64,000 nt of DNA from an uncultured SAR116 cluster alpha proteobacterium (GCA_902573725.1 CACGLE010000003.1:1-64000); one strand, 5' to 3'; numbered from the stretch's first letter, positions 10,382-19,986 are shown. Translations and numbers: made by a program. The notes: generated by a model not told the origin, from the sequence alone.

Positions 10382-12781
10382 ATGAAATTCACTCTTAACT
10401 GGCTTCGTGACCATTTAGATACATCTCGCTCCTTAGACGAAATCTGTAAAGGGTTAGTAAGTTTAGGTCATGAAGTAGAGGAGGTTATTGATCCTGCTAA
10501 GAATTTATCTGATTTCAGAATTGTTGAAATTAGAGATGTAAATCCCCATCCAGAAGCAGATAGACTTAAGGTTTGCTCAGTTGATGATAATGGCACACTT
10601 CTTCAGATTGTATGTGGTGCGCCAAATGCACGTGTTGGTTTAAAAACAGTATTAGCACCTGTTGGTAGTTACGTTCCAGGTATTGATATTGTTATAAAAA
10701 AAAGCAATATCCGTGGTCAGGAATCAAACGGTATGTTATGCGCCTTTTCTGAGCTTGCGCTGGATGGCAATAGTGATGGTATTATTGAATTGGCAGAGCA
10801 TGCAGAAATAGGCACTTCCTACATTGACTATGCAGATTTAAATGACCCTATAATTGAAATCGCGATAACGCCAAATCGTGGTGATTGCTTGGGCGTCAGA
10901 GGAATTGCTCGTGATTTATTTGCTGCTGGTTTTGGTAAATTAAAGTCTTTAGATGCTTCTGAATGTTCAGGTGTGTTTGATAGTCCAATTCATTGGGAAC
11001 TAGCACGAGATTGCAAAGAAATTGTACCACGGGTTACAGGCAGATTTTTTCGAAATGTTTCTAATGGTGACTGTCCGAATTGGATGGCAAAAAGACTAAA
11101 TGCAGTTGGTCAGCGGCCTATCTCTGCTTTAGTAGATATAACCAATTATATCATGATTGATTTAGGCAGACCATTACATGCTTTTGATGCTGATAAAATC
11201 AATGGAGATACACTTTTTATAAGACGTGCAGAAAATGAAGAGAAGATATTTGCTCTTAACGAAAAAGAGTACACATGCACCTCAGATATGTTAGTCATAG
11301 GCGATAGAGATGGAGCTGATGATATTGCAGGCATCATGGGTGGACAGAGAACAGGAATAAGTAATACCACTAAAAATCTATTTTTAGAGATAGCTGTGTT
11401 TGACCCTGTTAGTGTTGCTACTACTGGACGAAGCCTGAATATACATTCTGACGCAAGATATCGCTTCGAGCGTGGATTGGATGGTGAGTCTCCTGATTCG
11501 TTATCTGGTTATATTGCGCGGTTTGTTCAGAAAATTTGTGGTGGCGAAATAAGTCATGTTGTAAGTGTAGGCGATGGTGTTGAATGGCAACGCAAAATCA
11601 CATTTAAGCCTGAATTGACAAGACAACTAACAGGCATCGAATTGGCACACACAGAACAGAGCAATATTTTAAAAGATTTAGGCTTTGTTGTAAAACATGA
11701 CCAGGATCATAGCTGGGAAGTGATGCCACCGGCATGGCGAAATGACGTGGATGGCGAGGCAGATTTAGTAGAAGAAATAGTTAGAATAGCTGGATACGAC
11801 AAATTACCTATGGTATCGCTGCCCGCAACGAGTGTCGTGGCTAAGCCAGTCTATTCGCACGAACAATTAAGGCCCGTTCTTCTTCGACGTCTGCTGGTGG
11901 CAGCTGGACTTTATGAGGCTGTTACATTTTCTTTTATGGCGCAGTCAGATGCTGTATTGTTTGATGGCGGGGATGAAGCACTAACCCTGGTAAACCCAAT
12001 TAGTAGTGAACTTGATTGTATGAGACCATCCATCCTGCCTAATCTTTTACAAGCATTATCGCGGAACATGAACCGTGGTACGAAGAATATACGGCTTTTT
12101 GAAATTGGTCCTGTATTTCACGGTACAAAAGAGACAGACCAAACGCTTTCTTGCTCAGGAGTGTTAAGTGGGGATTTTCAGTATGGTGATTGGCAGAGTA
12201 ATGCGCGCTCTGTTGATGTATTTGACGTAAAAAAAATAATGGAGCAAATATGCGAAACACTCTCCATTTCTTATCATTCGTTAATAATGAAAACGCCTGG
12301 ACCAAAGTGGTTCCATCCAGGTCAATCTGCAACCATGATGTTAGGTAAAATTGCCATCGGTAGCTTTGGAATGATACATCCCGAAATTCTTCGTGAATTT
12401 GATATAAAAGTGCCTGTTGCAGCGTTTGATTGTTCCATAAATGCAATACCAACAACGCGCAAGAAATCAGTTGCACGCGCCTTATTTAAACCCTCAGCCT
12501 TTCAGACTGTTGAAAGAGATTTTGCATTTGTCCTTGACCAAAATGTTAGTGCCTCTTCACTTCTGCGGGCGGTAAAAGCGGGCGCCAAAGAGCAGATATC
12601 TGACATTGGTGTCTTTGATGTATATGAGGGAGATGAAATTGGACACGGTAAAAAATCAATTGCAGTCAAAATACAGCTTACTCCCAGTGATGCAACATTT
12701 ACTGAGGCTGAGCTTCAGAAAATAAGTAATGATATAATCAAATCTGTCGAAAAACAGTGTTTAGCAATATTGCGCGGATAA
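10382..12781 (+). CDS. pheT: Phenylalanine--tRNA ligase beta subunit
   Basis: 799 residues, full length. Domains in order: the EMAP-like tRNA-binding domain (about 40-150, with VCGAPNARVGLKTVLAPVGS), B3/B4 editing domain, B5 domain (around 400-470), a catalytic-like core and the C-terminal FDX-ACB anticodon-recognition domain (last 95 residues, KPSAFQTVERDFAFVLDQ). GGGGGAG just before the ATG is a strong ribosome binding site. It is the last gene of the thrS-pheT block. A 67-base AT-rich gap separates it from the convergent leuA. Confidence 0.98.
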   Translation: MKFTLNWLRDHLDTSRSLDEICKGLVSLGHEVEEVIDPAKNLSDFRIVEIRDVNPHPEADRLKVCSVDDNGTLLQIVCGAPNARVGLKTVLAPVGSYVPGIDIVIKKSNIRGQESNGMLCAFSELALDGNSDGIIELAEHAEIGTSYIDYADLNDPIIEIAITPNRGDCLGVRGIARDLFAAGFGKLKSLDASECSGVFDSPIHWELARDCKEIVPRVTGRFFRNVSNGDCPNWMAKRLNAVGQRPISALVDITNYIMIDLGRPLHAFDADKINGDTLFIRRAENEEKIFALNEKEYTCTSDMLVIGDRDGADDIAGIMGGQRTGISNTTKNLFLEIAVFDPVSVATTGRSLNIHSDARYRFERGLDGESPDSLSGYIARFVQKICGGEISHVVSVGDGVEWQRKITFKPELTRQLTGIELAHTEQSNILKDLGFVVKHDQDHSWEVMPPAWRNDVDGEADLVEEIVRIAGYDKLPMVSLPATSVVAKPVYSHEQLRPVLLRRLLVAAGLYEAVTFSFMAQSDAVLFDGGDEALTLVNPISSELDCMRPSILPNLLQALSRNMNRGTKNIRLFEIGPVFHGTKETDQTLSCSGVLSGDFQYGDWQSNARSVDVFDVKKIMEQICETLSISYHSLIMKTPGPKWFHPGQSATMMLGKIAIGSFGMIHPEILREFDIKVPVAAFDCSINAIPTTRKKSVARALFKPSAFQTVERDFAFVLDQNVSASSLLRAVKAGAKEQISDIGVFDVYEGDEIGHGKKSIAVKIQLTPSDATFTEAELQKISNDIIKSVEKQCLAILRG

Positions 12782-12848
12782 AATTTTTTAAATAGGTTCA
12801 TTATTTATTCTCATTTTTTACTAATAAACATGAAACACAAAAAGATTA

Positions 12849-14525
12849 CTAAATTCTGTTTATTGCTGAAATGAGCGCTCTTATTGGAGCCTGAGTAATG
12901 GATGTATCCACACCTGCACCAAATACAGATGCTCCATTATCGTCGGGGACTTTAAGCTCAACATAAGCGGCAGCCTCAGCTTGGGAGGTGCTTGAACGTG
13001 TATTTTGTCCAAAATCAGCAAGTCTAAATGAAATATTAAAAGTTTTTCGGAAGCCGTTTACAAAAGCTGAAACTGGACCATTTCCGGTTTCAACAAAGGA
13101 AAATTCTTCTCCTTGATAGTTTACAGTTGCTGAGACTTGCTCTGTTCCCGAAGAGCGGGAAACTGGATAGGATTGGAATGATACAAGTTCAAAGGGTTTA
13201 GAAAGGTTAATGTAGAATTGATTATAAATTTCCCAAATTTTGGAGGCTGTTATTTCAGAACCGCTGATATCCGCCTCTTTCTGCACTAATTGGCTGAATT
13301 CTATTTCCATGGCCCTTGGTATTCTCACGTGATGCTCTGTTTCTAGTAACCAAGCAGAACCTGCTTTGCCTGATTGTGAATTCACGCGGATAATTGCTTC
13401 ATAAGTGCGGCCAATATCGGCAGGGTCTATTGGTAAATAAGGAACTTGCCATAACGTTTCATTAGATTTGCTATTTGCTTCCATACCTTTTCGAATAGCA
13501 TCTTGGTGAGAACCTGAGAATGCCGTATGTACTAACTGTCCGGCATAAGGATGACGCTGATGCACAGGGATCTGATTACAAAATTCTGCAACTTCAACCA
13601 GTGATTGTATGTCAGATAAATCAAGATTTGGGTCAGTTCCCTGTGTCATCATATTTAGTCCAAGCGTAATAATATCTACATTTCCTGTTCGCTCACCATT
13701 ACCAAACAAGGTGCCCTCAACCCTATCGGCACCTGCCATTAGACCAAACTCTGTCGCAGCAATTCCTGTCCCTCTATCATTATGCGGGTGAAGCGACAAA
13801 ATTACAGAATTTCTCTTGGTAAAATGCCTATGCATCCATTCAATTTGATCTGCATAAATATTAGGAGTAGACATCTCTACCGTTGCAGGAAGATTTATAA
13901 TAACCTTCTTTTCTTCAGAGGCTTGCCAGATTTGAAGCACTTCCTCACATACCTCAAGTGCGTATTCAAGTTCTGTTCCTGTAAAGCTTTCGGGGGAGTA
14001 TTGTAATCTGATGTTTGTCTCTGAACTTAGTTTGCTAAGCTTATCAGCAACAAGCTTAGCCCCCTCTGTTGCGATTTCTTTTACACCTTGTCTATCAGAA
14101 TTAAATACAACGCGTCTCTGAAGAGTTGAAGTCGAATTATATAAATGCAAAATAGCTTTTTTTGCGCCCTCGAGAGACTCAATGGTTCTATCTATTAAGT
14201 GCTCTCTCGCTTGAGTTAGAACTTGAATTGTAACGTCGTTAGGTATGTGATCAGTTTCAATTAATTCTCTTAAAAATTGAAAATCAGTTTCCGAAGCAGA
14301 TGGAAATCCAACTTCAATCTCCTTAAAGCCCATATTAACAAGAGTTTGGAACATTTTCATTTTTCGGCTACTATCCATTGGCTCAATCAATGATTGATTG
14401 CCATCTCTTAAGTCAACTGAGCACCATGTTGGTGCTTCAGATATAAGGCTAGAAGGCCATGTTCTATCTGCTAGACCAATTGGTGGGAAGGGCTGGTATT
14501 TATGTACCGGCATTTTGGTGCGCAT
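12849..14525 (-). CDS. leuA: 2-isopropylmalate synthase, long form
   Basis: 558 residues, close to the long LeuA type of actinobacteria and some proteobacteria. It catalyses the first committed step of leucine synthesis, from 2-ketoisovalerate and acetyl-CoA. The catalytic TIM-barrel has SVDLRDGNQSLIEPM at the start and the metal-binding HxH in LSLHPHNDRGTG. The C-terminal 120 residues form the regulatory LeuA dimer domain that binds leucine in the family. No other leucine genes adjoin it. A terminator-like hairpin and a possible leader peptide lie upstream (see 14648-14731). A second in-frame ATG four codons in is an alternative start. Confidence 0.96.
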   Translation of the reverse strand: MRTKMPVHKYQPFPPIGLADRTWPSSLISEAPTWCSVDLRDGNQSLIEPMDSSRKMKMFQTLVNMGFKEIEVGFPSASETDFQFLRELIETDHIPNDVTIQVLTQAREHLIDRTIESLEGAKKAILHLYNSTSTLQRRVVFNSDRQGVKEIATEGAKLVADKLSKLSSETNIRLQYSPESFTGTELEYALEVCEEVLQIWQASEEKKVIINLPATVEMSTPNIYADQIEWMHRHFTKRNSVILSLHPHNDRGTGIAATEFGLMAGADRVEGTLFGNGERTGNVDIITLGLNMMTQGTDPNLDLSDIQSLVEVAEFCNQIPVHQRHPYAGQLVHTAFSGSHQDAIRKGMEANSKSNETLWQVPYLPIDPADIGRTYEAIIRVNSQSGKAGSAWLLETEHHVRIPRAMEIEFSQLVQKEADISGSEITASKIWEIYNQFYINLSKPFELVSFQSYPVSRSSGTEQVSATVNYQGEEFSFVETGNGPVSAFVNGFRKTFNISFRLADFGQNTRSSTSQAEAAAYVELKVPDDNGASVFGAGVDTSITQAPIRALISAINRI

Positions 14526-14647
14526 AGTCGTAACCAGTTCTATTAAAAATCATTTTCTTACCGTTCATCTTTTACCATTACTAACTTGTGGGTCAAGATT
14601 CATCACAATTTTTTCTATTTATTATATGTTTTCGTATATTAAACAGT

Positions 14648-14685
14648 AAAAAAGAGCCCTTCATTTATTCTTATAATGAATGCTC
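14648..14685 (-). terminator. Candidate attenuator in the leuA leader
   Basis: Read towards leuA, GAGC-A-TTCATT, a 9-base loop, AATGAA-GG-GCTC forms a stem of 4 and 6 pairs with a small internal loop. Six T residues follow directly. This is a factor-independent terminator shape about 120 bases before the leuA start, so it would stop leuA transcription unless bypassed. The divergent lepA lies the other way and would not need it. The 297-base gap between leuA and lepA (14526-14822) is otherwise AT-rich. Confidence 0.45.
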
Positions 14686-14695
14686 GATTTACTTA

Positions 14696-14731
14696 TCAGA
14701 TAATGGAAGAAAACACCAAAAAGACTTGCAT
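14696..14731 (-). CDS. Possible leuA leader peptide (11 residues)
   Basis: A tiny open frame encodes MQVFLVFSSII and ends 10 bases before the candidate attenuator stem. Five of its 11 residues are branched-chain amino acids (two Val, one Leu, two Ile), as in classic ilv/leu leader peptides. There is no recognisable Shine-Dalgarno sequence and only one Leu codon, so this may be chance. A ribosome stall here would cover sequence next to the terminator. Confidence 0.2.
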   Translation of the reverse strand: MQVFLVFSSII

Positions 14732-14822
14732 TTATTAATTTAAGTACACAAATTGTTCAGTGAATATTATTGTTGCGATCTAATTGAAGAATTAACAATA
14801 AGTCTGGAGAAAATATCAAACA

Positions 14823-16625
14823 ATGAGCCAGCTTTCTCATATTCGAAACTTTTCTATTGTAGCCCATATCGATCATGGTAAATCGACCCTGGCTGATAGA
14901 TTGATTCAATTCTGTGGTGGACTATCAGAGCGAGAGATGTCTGAGCAGGTCTTAGATAATATGGATATTGAGAGAGAGAGAGGTATTACTATAAAGGCAC
15001 AAACTGTTCGCCTCTCATATACGGCAAAGGACGGGCAATTATATCAACTCAATTTGATGGATACACCTGGACATGTGGATTTTGGTTATGAAGTATCTCG
15101 CTCACTTGCAGCCTGCGAAGGCTCATTGCTTGTTGTGGATGCTAGTCAGGGGGTTGAGGCTCAAACACTAGCTAATGTCTATAAGGCAATCGATGTTGAT
15201 CATGAAATCGTTGTAGTTCTTAATAAGATGGATCTACCTTCAGCAGAGCCTGACCGGATAAAAGCTCAAATCGAAGAGGTAGTGGGTCTGCCAGCAGATG
15301 ACGCAATCGCAATATCAGCAAAAACTGGACTTGGTATTGATGAAGTGTTGGAAGCACTTGTGCACGATTTAGCACCGCCAAAAGGAAATAGGGAAGAGCC
15401 TTTGAAAGCTCTGCTTGTTGATAGTTGGTATGATGCATACTTGGGTGTGATGACATTGGTTCGCGTTCGAGATGGTGTTTTAAAAAAAGGCATGAAAATA
15501 AGGATGTGTGCTACTGGAGCAACTCATACGATCGAACGTGTTGGAATCTTTGGTCCTAAAGCAACTATTATTGATGAACTGGGTCCAGGAGAGGTTGGAT
15601 TTATCAATGCGGGGGTTAAAACAGTATCTGATGCTAAAGTAGGGGACACCATTACGGATGACCGTAGACCCTGTGAGGAGATTCTGCCAGGCTTCAAGCC
15701 ATCTGTTCCTGTTGTCTTTTGTGGATTGTTTCCAATAGACAGTGCTGATTTTCCAGAGCTTAGAAATGCGCTTGAAAAGTTAAGTTTGAACGATAGCTCA
15801 TTTTCTTTTGAGGCTGAGACATCTGCTGCCATTGGATTTGGTTTCCGTTGTGGATTTTTGGGTTTGCTTCATATGGAAGTTATTAGAGAGAGATTAAATC
15901 GAGAATTCGGGCTCGAATTAATTTCAACCGCTCCATCAGTCGTTTATGAAATTGAACTTACAGATGGGACAGTTGAAAAGCTTCATAATCCTGCAGATAT
16001 GCCAGAGGTGACAAAAATCAGCAATCTTTCTGAGCCTTGGATTACGGCTACTATAATGACACCTGATGAGTATCTTGGGCCGGTTTTAAGTTTATGCACT
16101 GAAAGAAGAGGTGAGCAAATAGACCTCACATATACCGGCACAAGAGCAATGGTGGTTTATAGGCTTCCACTCAATGAAGTTGTGTTTGATTTTTATGATA
16201 AGTTAAAGTCCATAACTAGAGGATATGCAAGTTTTGACTATCAGATTGCAGATTATAAAGTGGGCGACTTAGTAAAGGTCTCCATATTAGTGAATGGCGA
16301 CCCAGTAGATGCATTGTCTATGATCGTCCACCGGGAACAAGCGGAAATTAGGGGTAGAGCAATTTGTTTGAGACTAAAAGACCTCATCCCTCGTCAAATG
16401 TACAAGGTAGCTTTGCAAGCGGCAATAGGCGGTAAGGTAATTGCTCGTGAAACAATAGCTGCTTTGAGAAAAGACGTTACTGCAAAATGTTACGGAGGGG
16501 ACGTATCACGTAAAAGAAAATTATTGGATAAGCAAAAAGAAGGTAAAAAGAGAATGCGACAGTTTGGAAAAGTTGATATTCCTCAGAATGCATTCTTTGA
16601 GGCACTAAAGATGGGTGATAATTAA
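14823..16625 (+). CDS. lepA: Elongation factor 4 (LepA) GTPase
   Basis: 600 residues, standard length. GTPase motifs are present: G1 [14 protein letters not shown]2 RGITI, G3 DTPGHVDF and G4 NKMD. EF-G-like domains II, III and V and the LepA-specific C-terminal domain ([19 protein letters not shown]) follow. It is a ribosome-binding translation factor associated with stalled or stressed ribosomes. A GGAG precedes the ATG by about 16 bases, a somewhat long spacing. Its stop overlaps the stop of the convergent membrane-protein gene by four bases. Confidence 0.98.
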   Translation: MSQLSHIRNFSIVAHIDHGKSTLADRLIQFCGGLSEREMSEQVLDNMDIERERGITIKAQTVRLSYTAKDGQLYQLNLMDTPGHVDFGYEVSRSLAACEGSLLVVDASQGVEAQTLANVYKAIDVDHEIVVVLNKMDLPSAEPDRIKAQIEEVVGLPADDAIAISAKTGLGIDEVLEALVHDLAPPKGNREEPLKALLVDSWYDAYLGVMTLVRVRDGVLKKGMKIRMCATGATHTIERVGIFGPKATIIDELGPGEVGFINAGVKTVSDAKVGDTITDDRRPCEEILPGFKPSVPVVFCGLFPIDSADFPELRNALEKLSLNDSSFSFEAETSAAIGFGFRCGFLGLLHMEVIRERLNREFGLELISTAPSVVYEIELTDGTVEKLHNPADMPEVTKISNLSEPWITATIMTPDEYLGPVLSLCTERRGEQIDLTYTGTRAMVVYRLPLNEVVFDFYDKLKSITRGYASFDYQIADYKVGDLVKVSILVNGDPVDALSMIVHREQAEIRGRAICLRLKDLIPRQMYKVALQAAIGGKVIARETIAALRKDVTAKCYGGDVSRKRKLLDKQKEGKKRMRQFGKVDIPQNAFFEALKMGDN

Positions 16626-16993
16626 CGTCGTCCGTCGCGCCACAAGTTATTATACATTAGTTTTCGTCCACGCCTGCGCGGTAACCATTTTGATACAAAT
16701 AGAAAAAAAACTCCCAGTGCAAGGAAAAATAATGATGCCGGCAATTGGAGAGCGCTAGATATTGTTGGATGCCATAAAAAAGAGGGGCAGCCTAAGATAC
16801 TTATCAGACTGCATGGATCTACATATCTATCTATAATAGCTTCAGTTAATTGAAGAGATGTAGGTGAGTTGTTATACCACACTTCTCCTAATAAAGTTGA
16901 ACTCTCTTTTTGCTGTAATCTATCGGTTACAAAAAACCAAAAAGATAGTAAACAAGACAATATACATAATATATTTAAAATCAACCTAGGCAT
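16622..16993 (-). CDS. Small inner-membrane protein of unknown function
   Basis: 123 residues from the ATG at 16993; an upstream in-frame ATG at 17137 would give 171 residues but lacks a better ribosome binding site. Two hydrophobic segments are visible (about residues 3-20 and 82-105). They flank a soluble loop with [14 protein letters not shown] and end in a very basic tail ([10 protein letters not shown]). I recall similar two-helix proteins in other alphaproteobacteria, but no function is known to me. It converges on lepA with a four-base overlap. Confidence 0.65.
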   Translation of the reverse strand: MPRLILNILCILSCLLSFWFFVTDRLQQKESSTLLGEVWYNNSPTSLQLTEAIIDRYVDPCSLISILGCPSFLWHPTISSALQLPASLFFLALGVFFLFVSKWLPRRRGRKLMYNNLWRDGRR

Positions 16994-17186
16994 AAGTACA
17001 TACTGTTCAATTAACTCTTTGTATGCAACAAAAATAAGGCCTAAAAAACATTTCATACTTTGTACAAGTTTATTTGCAAAAATAAGCCCTTTTAGGGTAG
17101 AAACACTACTGTATAAAAAAACAAATTCATCGCTCAAAAAAATGGAAGTGATTTATTGAAGAGATACACGTTATTATACATAAAAT

Positions 17187-17276
17187 GGAGGGATGGCCGA
17201 GTGGTTTAAGGCGCACGCCTGGAAAGCGTGTTGGGGTTAACGCCCCTCCGGGGTTCGAATCCCCGTCCCTCCGCCA
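17187..17276 (+). tRNA. tRNA-Ser (anticodon GGA)
   Basis: A 90-base class II tRNA with encoded CCA. The acceptor stem GGAGGGA (17187-17193) pairs with TCCCTCC (17266-17272), followed by discriminator G and CCA. The anticodon stem CACGC/GCGTG encloses the loop CTGGAAA with anticodon GGA at 17221-17223. The long variable arm (around TTGGGGTTAACGCCCC) is typical of serine tRNAs, and the T-arm carries GGTTCGAATCC. It reads UCC and UCU codons. Confidence 0.97.
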
Positions 17277-17335
17277 CACTACCCTTATTAGTACCATCTT
17301 TTAATCAAAAATATCTCGATAAATGGATTTTATAA

Positions 17336-17926
17336 ATGATTGCCTTTGTTTTGGCTATTTTCTTGTTAATTTTGACGCCTGGTCCAGGTGTTTTATCACT
17401 TGCTGGAGTTGGTGCAGCATTTGGTTGGCGCCAAGGAATTAAATATTTAATTGGATTATTTATTGGCTATAATATTGCCTTTTTGGCAGCTATTTTTGGC
17501 CTTTCCACAGTAATGTTAGCTAATCCAACAGTTCGCACGGGATTATTGTTTATATCAGCTTCGTATCTTGGTTACTTAGCCATAAGGATTGCTTTTGCAA
17601 GAACTAATATATCATTTATAAACATTCCTAAACCTGGATTACTGACTGGGTTAACATTTCAGCTTATAAACCCAAAAGTATATGCTGTAAATATGACCAT
17701 TCTTAGTGGTTTTGCGTTTCATCCTCAAAATTTCATAGTTGAAACCAGTCTTAAATTTTTAATAACTAATGTAATTTGGACCCTCCTTCATTGTTTGTGG
17801 TTATTCTTTGGCATTAAAATAAATCAATTGGATTTATCTGAGCATATGCAAAAAAATATAAATATTTTCATGGCAATCAGCCTTGTGGTGGTGGTTGGAT
17901 TATCTATTTGGTCAATTTTAATTTAG
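17336..17926 (+). CDS. LysE/RhtB family amino-acid exporter
   Basis: 196 residues with about five to six hydrophobic segments. The N-terminus carries the family signature LTPGPGVLSLAGVGAAFGWR, and the mid-region GLTFQLINPKVYAVNMTIL is also characteristic. Members of this family export amino acids or homoserine lactone-like compounds across the inner membrane; the substrate is unknown here. It starts 59 bases after tRNA-Ser and has no close partner gene. Confidence 0.9.
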   Translation: MIAFVLAIFLLILTPGPGVLSLAGVGAAFGWRQGIKYLIGLFIGYNIAFLAAIFGLSTVMLANPTVRTGLLFISASYLGYLAIRIAFARTNISFINIPKPGLLTGLTFQLINPKVYAVNMTILSGFAFHPQNFIVETSLKFLITNVIWTLLHCLWLFFGIKINQLDLSEHMQKNINIFMAISLVVVVGLSIWSILI

Positions 17927-17942
17927 ATAGAGTATTTTACCA

Positions 17943-18077
17943 ATGTCTTCTAAATTACGGCGAGTTGGAACATCATATTGTGAATACATAATGCCTTTAA
18001 CGCTGATAAAGGTATGCAAAATATTCCTTATTTTTTGGCTACTTGCCTTCTTACTAACTAGAGTTTTGTATGACTAA
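17943..18077 (+). CDS. Possible 44-residue membrane peptide
   Basis: The 314-base gap 17927-18240 holds one small open frame of note. It encodes 44 residues with a basic N-terminus (MSSKLRR) and one long hydrophobic stretch (IFLIFWLLAFLL) followed by TRVLYD. It starts 16 bases after the exporter stop but has no clear ribosome binding site. The rest of the gap is AT-rich with no other structure I can support. Coding status is uncertain. Confidence 0.22.
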   Translation: MSSKLRRVGTSYCEYIMPLTLIKVCKIFLIFWLLAFLLTRVLYD

Positions 18078-18240
18078 AAATAAAATTCAACCTAACATAA
18101 TAATATTGCATCTTTTGTTTCTTATATATTGCATTATCAAAATTTTTATTTTGTAATAATCAACTAGCATTAATATTTAGCCTAATCATATTGTTTGACC
18201 TATTATTGAATGCAACGCTTTAAATTGGAGATAAAATTAA

Positions 18241-18585
18241 ATGGTAAAACCCATGACTAAGGAAATTCTATTCATGAATTGTATGGAATTAGACTTTGCC
18301 ACTAAAGTTGAGCTTGAACATTGGATAGCCACTTTTGAAGAAAAAGTATGGACGAATGATATTATGAAAAAATTATCAAAAGCCGGATTAGTCAGAACCA
18401 CAGCGGCTCAAGTTTGGAATAAAGAAAATCACAGAATCACTCGGATTTTTGAATATGAAAACGAAAAAGCTTATAAAAATTGTCAGGAAATAATAGCAAA
18501 AGAAATCATGCCCAAAGCAATGGCTCATTACAGTCCAAGGATGCGAAATAATAGGGGTATTGTTTTTTATGATTATAGAAGCTGA
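18241..18585 (+). CDS. Hypothetical protein, 114 residues
   Basis: I do not recognise this protein. It is small, soluble and without a signal peptide. The stretches TRIFEYENEKAYKNCQEII and HYSPRMRNNRGIVFYDY give alternating strands and helices reminiscent of a dimeric ferredoxin-like fold (as in monooxygenase/NIPSNAP-type proteins), but this is a guess. GGAG at 18226-18229 supports the start. It precedes the DUF2652-like gene by 73 bases on the same strand, so the two may be co-expressed. Confidence 0.7.
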   Translation: MVKPMTKEILFMNCMELDFATKVELEHWIATFEEKVWTNDIMKKLSKAGLVRTTAAQVWNKENHRITRIFEYENEKAYKNCQEIIAKEIMPKAMAHYSPRMRNNRGIVFYDYRS

Positions 18586-18658
18586 ATCAATTAAATATAT
18601 TAGACGTTAAAACTAATCGAAATTGGTCTCAAATCCAAAAATTTTATAAGGAACTTTG

Positions 18659-19378
18659 ATGCAAAAAAAGACAGGATTTTTATTAATCGCGGATATAAGC
18701 GGCTATACACCTTTTATCAAAAATCATTCGATGAGAAAGAAACCACTTATTGGAAAAAAAATTGCAGATTTTTGGGACAGCCATGCTGATAAATTGATCA
18801 ATACGTTATTGGAAGAAATAATTAAGAATTTTGAGTTAGTCATGAAGTTTAATAAGTTGGAAGGTGACGCTGCTCTTTTTTTTCTAGAAGAGCTTAATGG
18901 TGAAAACCAAATACAGGGCATTTATGACAAAATGTTAGTTACTAGAGAAAAATTTAACTCAAAAGTAAATTCATTACAGTTCGTGCAATCTTGTCCTTGC
19001 GACCCATGTCAGCAATCCAAAAATTTAAAGTTGAAAATGTTTCTTCACAAAGGCTTTTTTCTCCAAACAGAAATTAGAAATAATCAAGAGTTGTCGGGTG
19101 AAGCTCTGATTTTTATTCATCGAATGTTAAAAAATAAAATAAAATCTTCTGAATATTTTTTGTTTTCAGAGGCTGTTTTGAAGAACTTAGATAAGCATTT
19201 AGAGTTTTCACTAATCACACAAAAAGTAGATGATTTTGGTAAACAGAAATTTGGATTTATTGACTTTGAAGATAAAACTAATTTTGTGGCAGACAATACC
19301 TTTGCACAGAAATTTCTGGATACGTATAAAATGCTAAGTTTTTTTACAAATAAAAAAAACCAACATTCTGAAGCATAG
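18659..19378 (+). CDS. DUF2652-like protein (class III nucleotide-cyclase-like)
   Basis: 239 residues. The N-terminal GFLLIADISGYTPFIKNH is the opening of the DUF2652 family, which resembles the adenylate/guanylate cyclase catalytic fold. FNKLEGDAALFF looks like the second strand pair with the E-G-D-A motif. A Cys cluster (CPCDPCQQ, about residue 121) follows, then HKGFF. Whether it makes a cyclic nucleotide is unknown; the two metal-binding aspartates of true cyclases are only partly evident. The ATG at 18659 has TAAGGA just upstream. Transcription may end at the terminator at 19509. Confidence 0.8.
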   Translation: MQKKTGFLLIADISGYTPFIKNHSMRKKPLIGKKIADFWDSHADKLINTLLEEIIKNFELVMKFNKLEGDAALFFLEELNGENQIQGIYDKMLVTREKFNSKVNSLQFVQSCPCDPCQQSKNLKLKMFLHKGFFLQTEIRNNQELSGEALIFIHRMLKNKIKSSEYFLFSEAVLKNLDKHLEFSLITQKVDDFGKQKFGFIDFEDKTNFVADNTFAQKFLDTYKMLSFFTNKKNQHSEA

Positions 19379-19508
19379 GACGGTATTGCCTTTCAAGATG
19401 TCACCGGGTCTGTGTCTGACTAGATTTCATAAATTAAAATTTAGAAAAAACTAAACTTTAAAGAAAACAGTCGTTATTTTAAATAATTCATGTTTTCTTC
19501 CTACAACA

Positions 19509-19535
19509 GGACAGCCTTTGCGCTGTCCTTTTTTT
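19509..19535 (+). terminator. Factor-independent terminator
   Basis: GGACAGC (19509-19515) and GCTGTCC (19522-19528) form a perfect 7-bp stem around CTTTGC, followed by seven T residues. It lies 130 bases after the DUF2652-like stop and only 16 bases before the next start codon. It could end the upstream transcript, attenuate the DUF4174-like gene, or end a small RNA encoded in 19379-19508. Confidence 0.8.
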
Positions 19536-19551
19536 ATGGCAAGATGACTAT

Positions 19552-19986
19552 ATGAAAATAAAACTTGGATTAAAAAATACAAAATTATGGTTTTATTTTC
19601 TTCTTGTATGTCACCTTTGCGTCTCGTTGGAAGCAAATTCAATGATTTTAGATAAATACGCTTGGACTAATCGACTAGTCATAGTAGTTACTGAGAAAAA
19701 CAAAAATAAACTAGAGAAAGATGTAAGACAGTTCTTTGAGCTTTATCGTTGTGATGTTGATGATAGAAATTTAAAATTACTCAGTTTTTTCACAGATGAT
19801 CCAATAATGCAAATGTTGCCGCCCTCAGTTCAGTCTCAAACTGGTATGTGGCTTATTGGATATGATGGGAATATTAAAGCTTACAGTGAAGATGGCCAAC
19901 TTTTAACAAAGCTATTTGAAATTATTGATAAGATGCCAATGCGAAAAGGTGAAATGAAATCAGGTAGCCGTGATTGTATCAAATGA
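19552..19986 (+). CDS. DUF4174-like exported protein
   Basis: 144 residues with an N-terminal signal-like hydrophobic segment (about residues 11-28, ending near LEA). The mature part has WTNRLVIVVTEK, DDRNLKLLSFF and TGMWLIGYDGNIKAYSE, then the C-terminal IIDKMPMRKGEM. That pattern fits DUF4174, a thioredoxin-like family of periplasmic or secreted proteins with no redox cysteine pair. Function is unknown. It lies immediately after a terminator and converges on queF. Confidence 0.8.
   Translation: MKIKLGLKNTKLWFYFLLVCHLCVSLEANSMILDKYAWTNRLVIVVTEKNKNKLEKDVRQFFELYRCDVDDRNLKLLSFFTDDPIMQMLPPSVQSQTGMWLIGYDGNIKAYSEDGQLLTKLFEIIDKMPMRKGEMKSGSRDCIK

Noticed and set aside
12039-12476. 145-residue open frame on the minus strand inside pheT
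   Set aside because: It lies wholly within the well-supported pheT coding sequence, has no recognisable domain and no ribosome binding site.
16869-17159. 96-residue plus-strand frame opposite the small membrane protein after lepA
   Set aside because: The minus-strand protein has two membrane segments and a family-like core; the plus frame has no recognisable feature.
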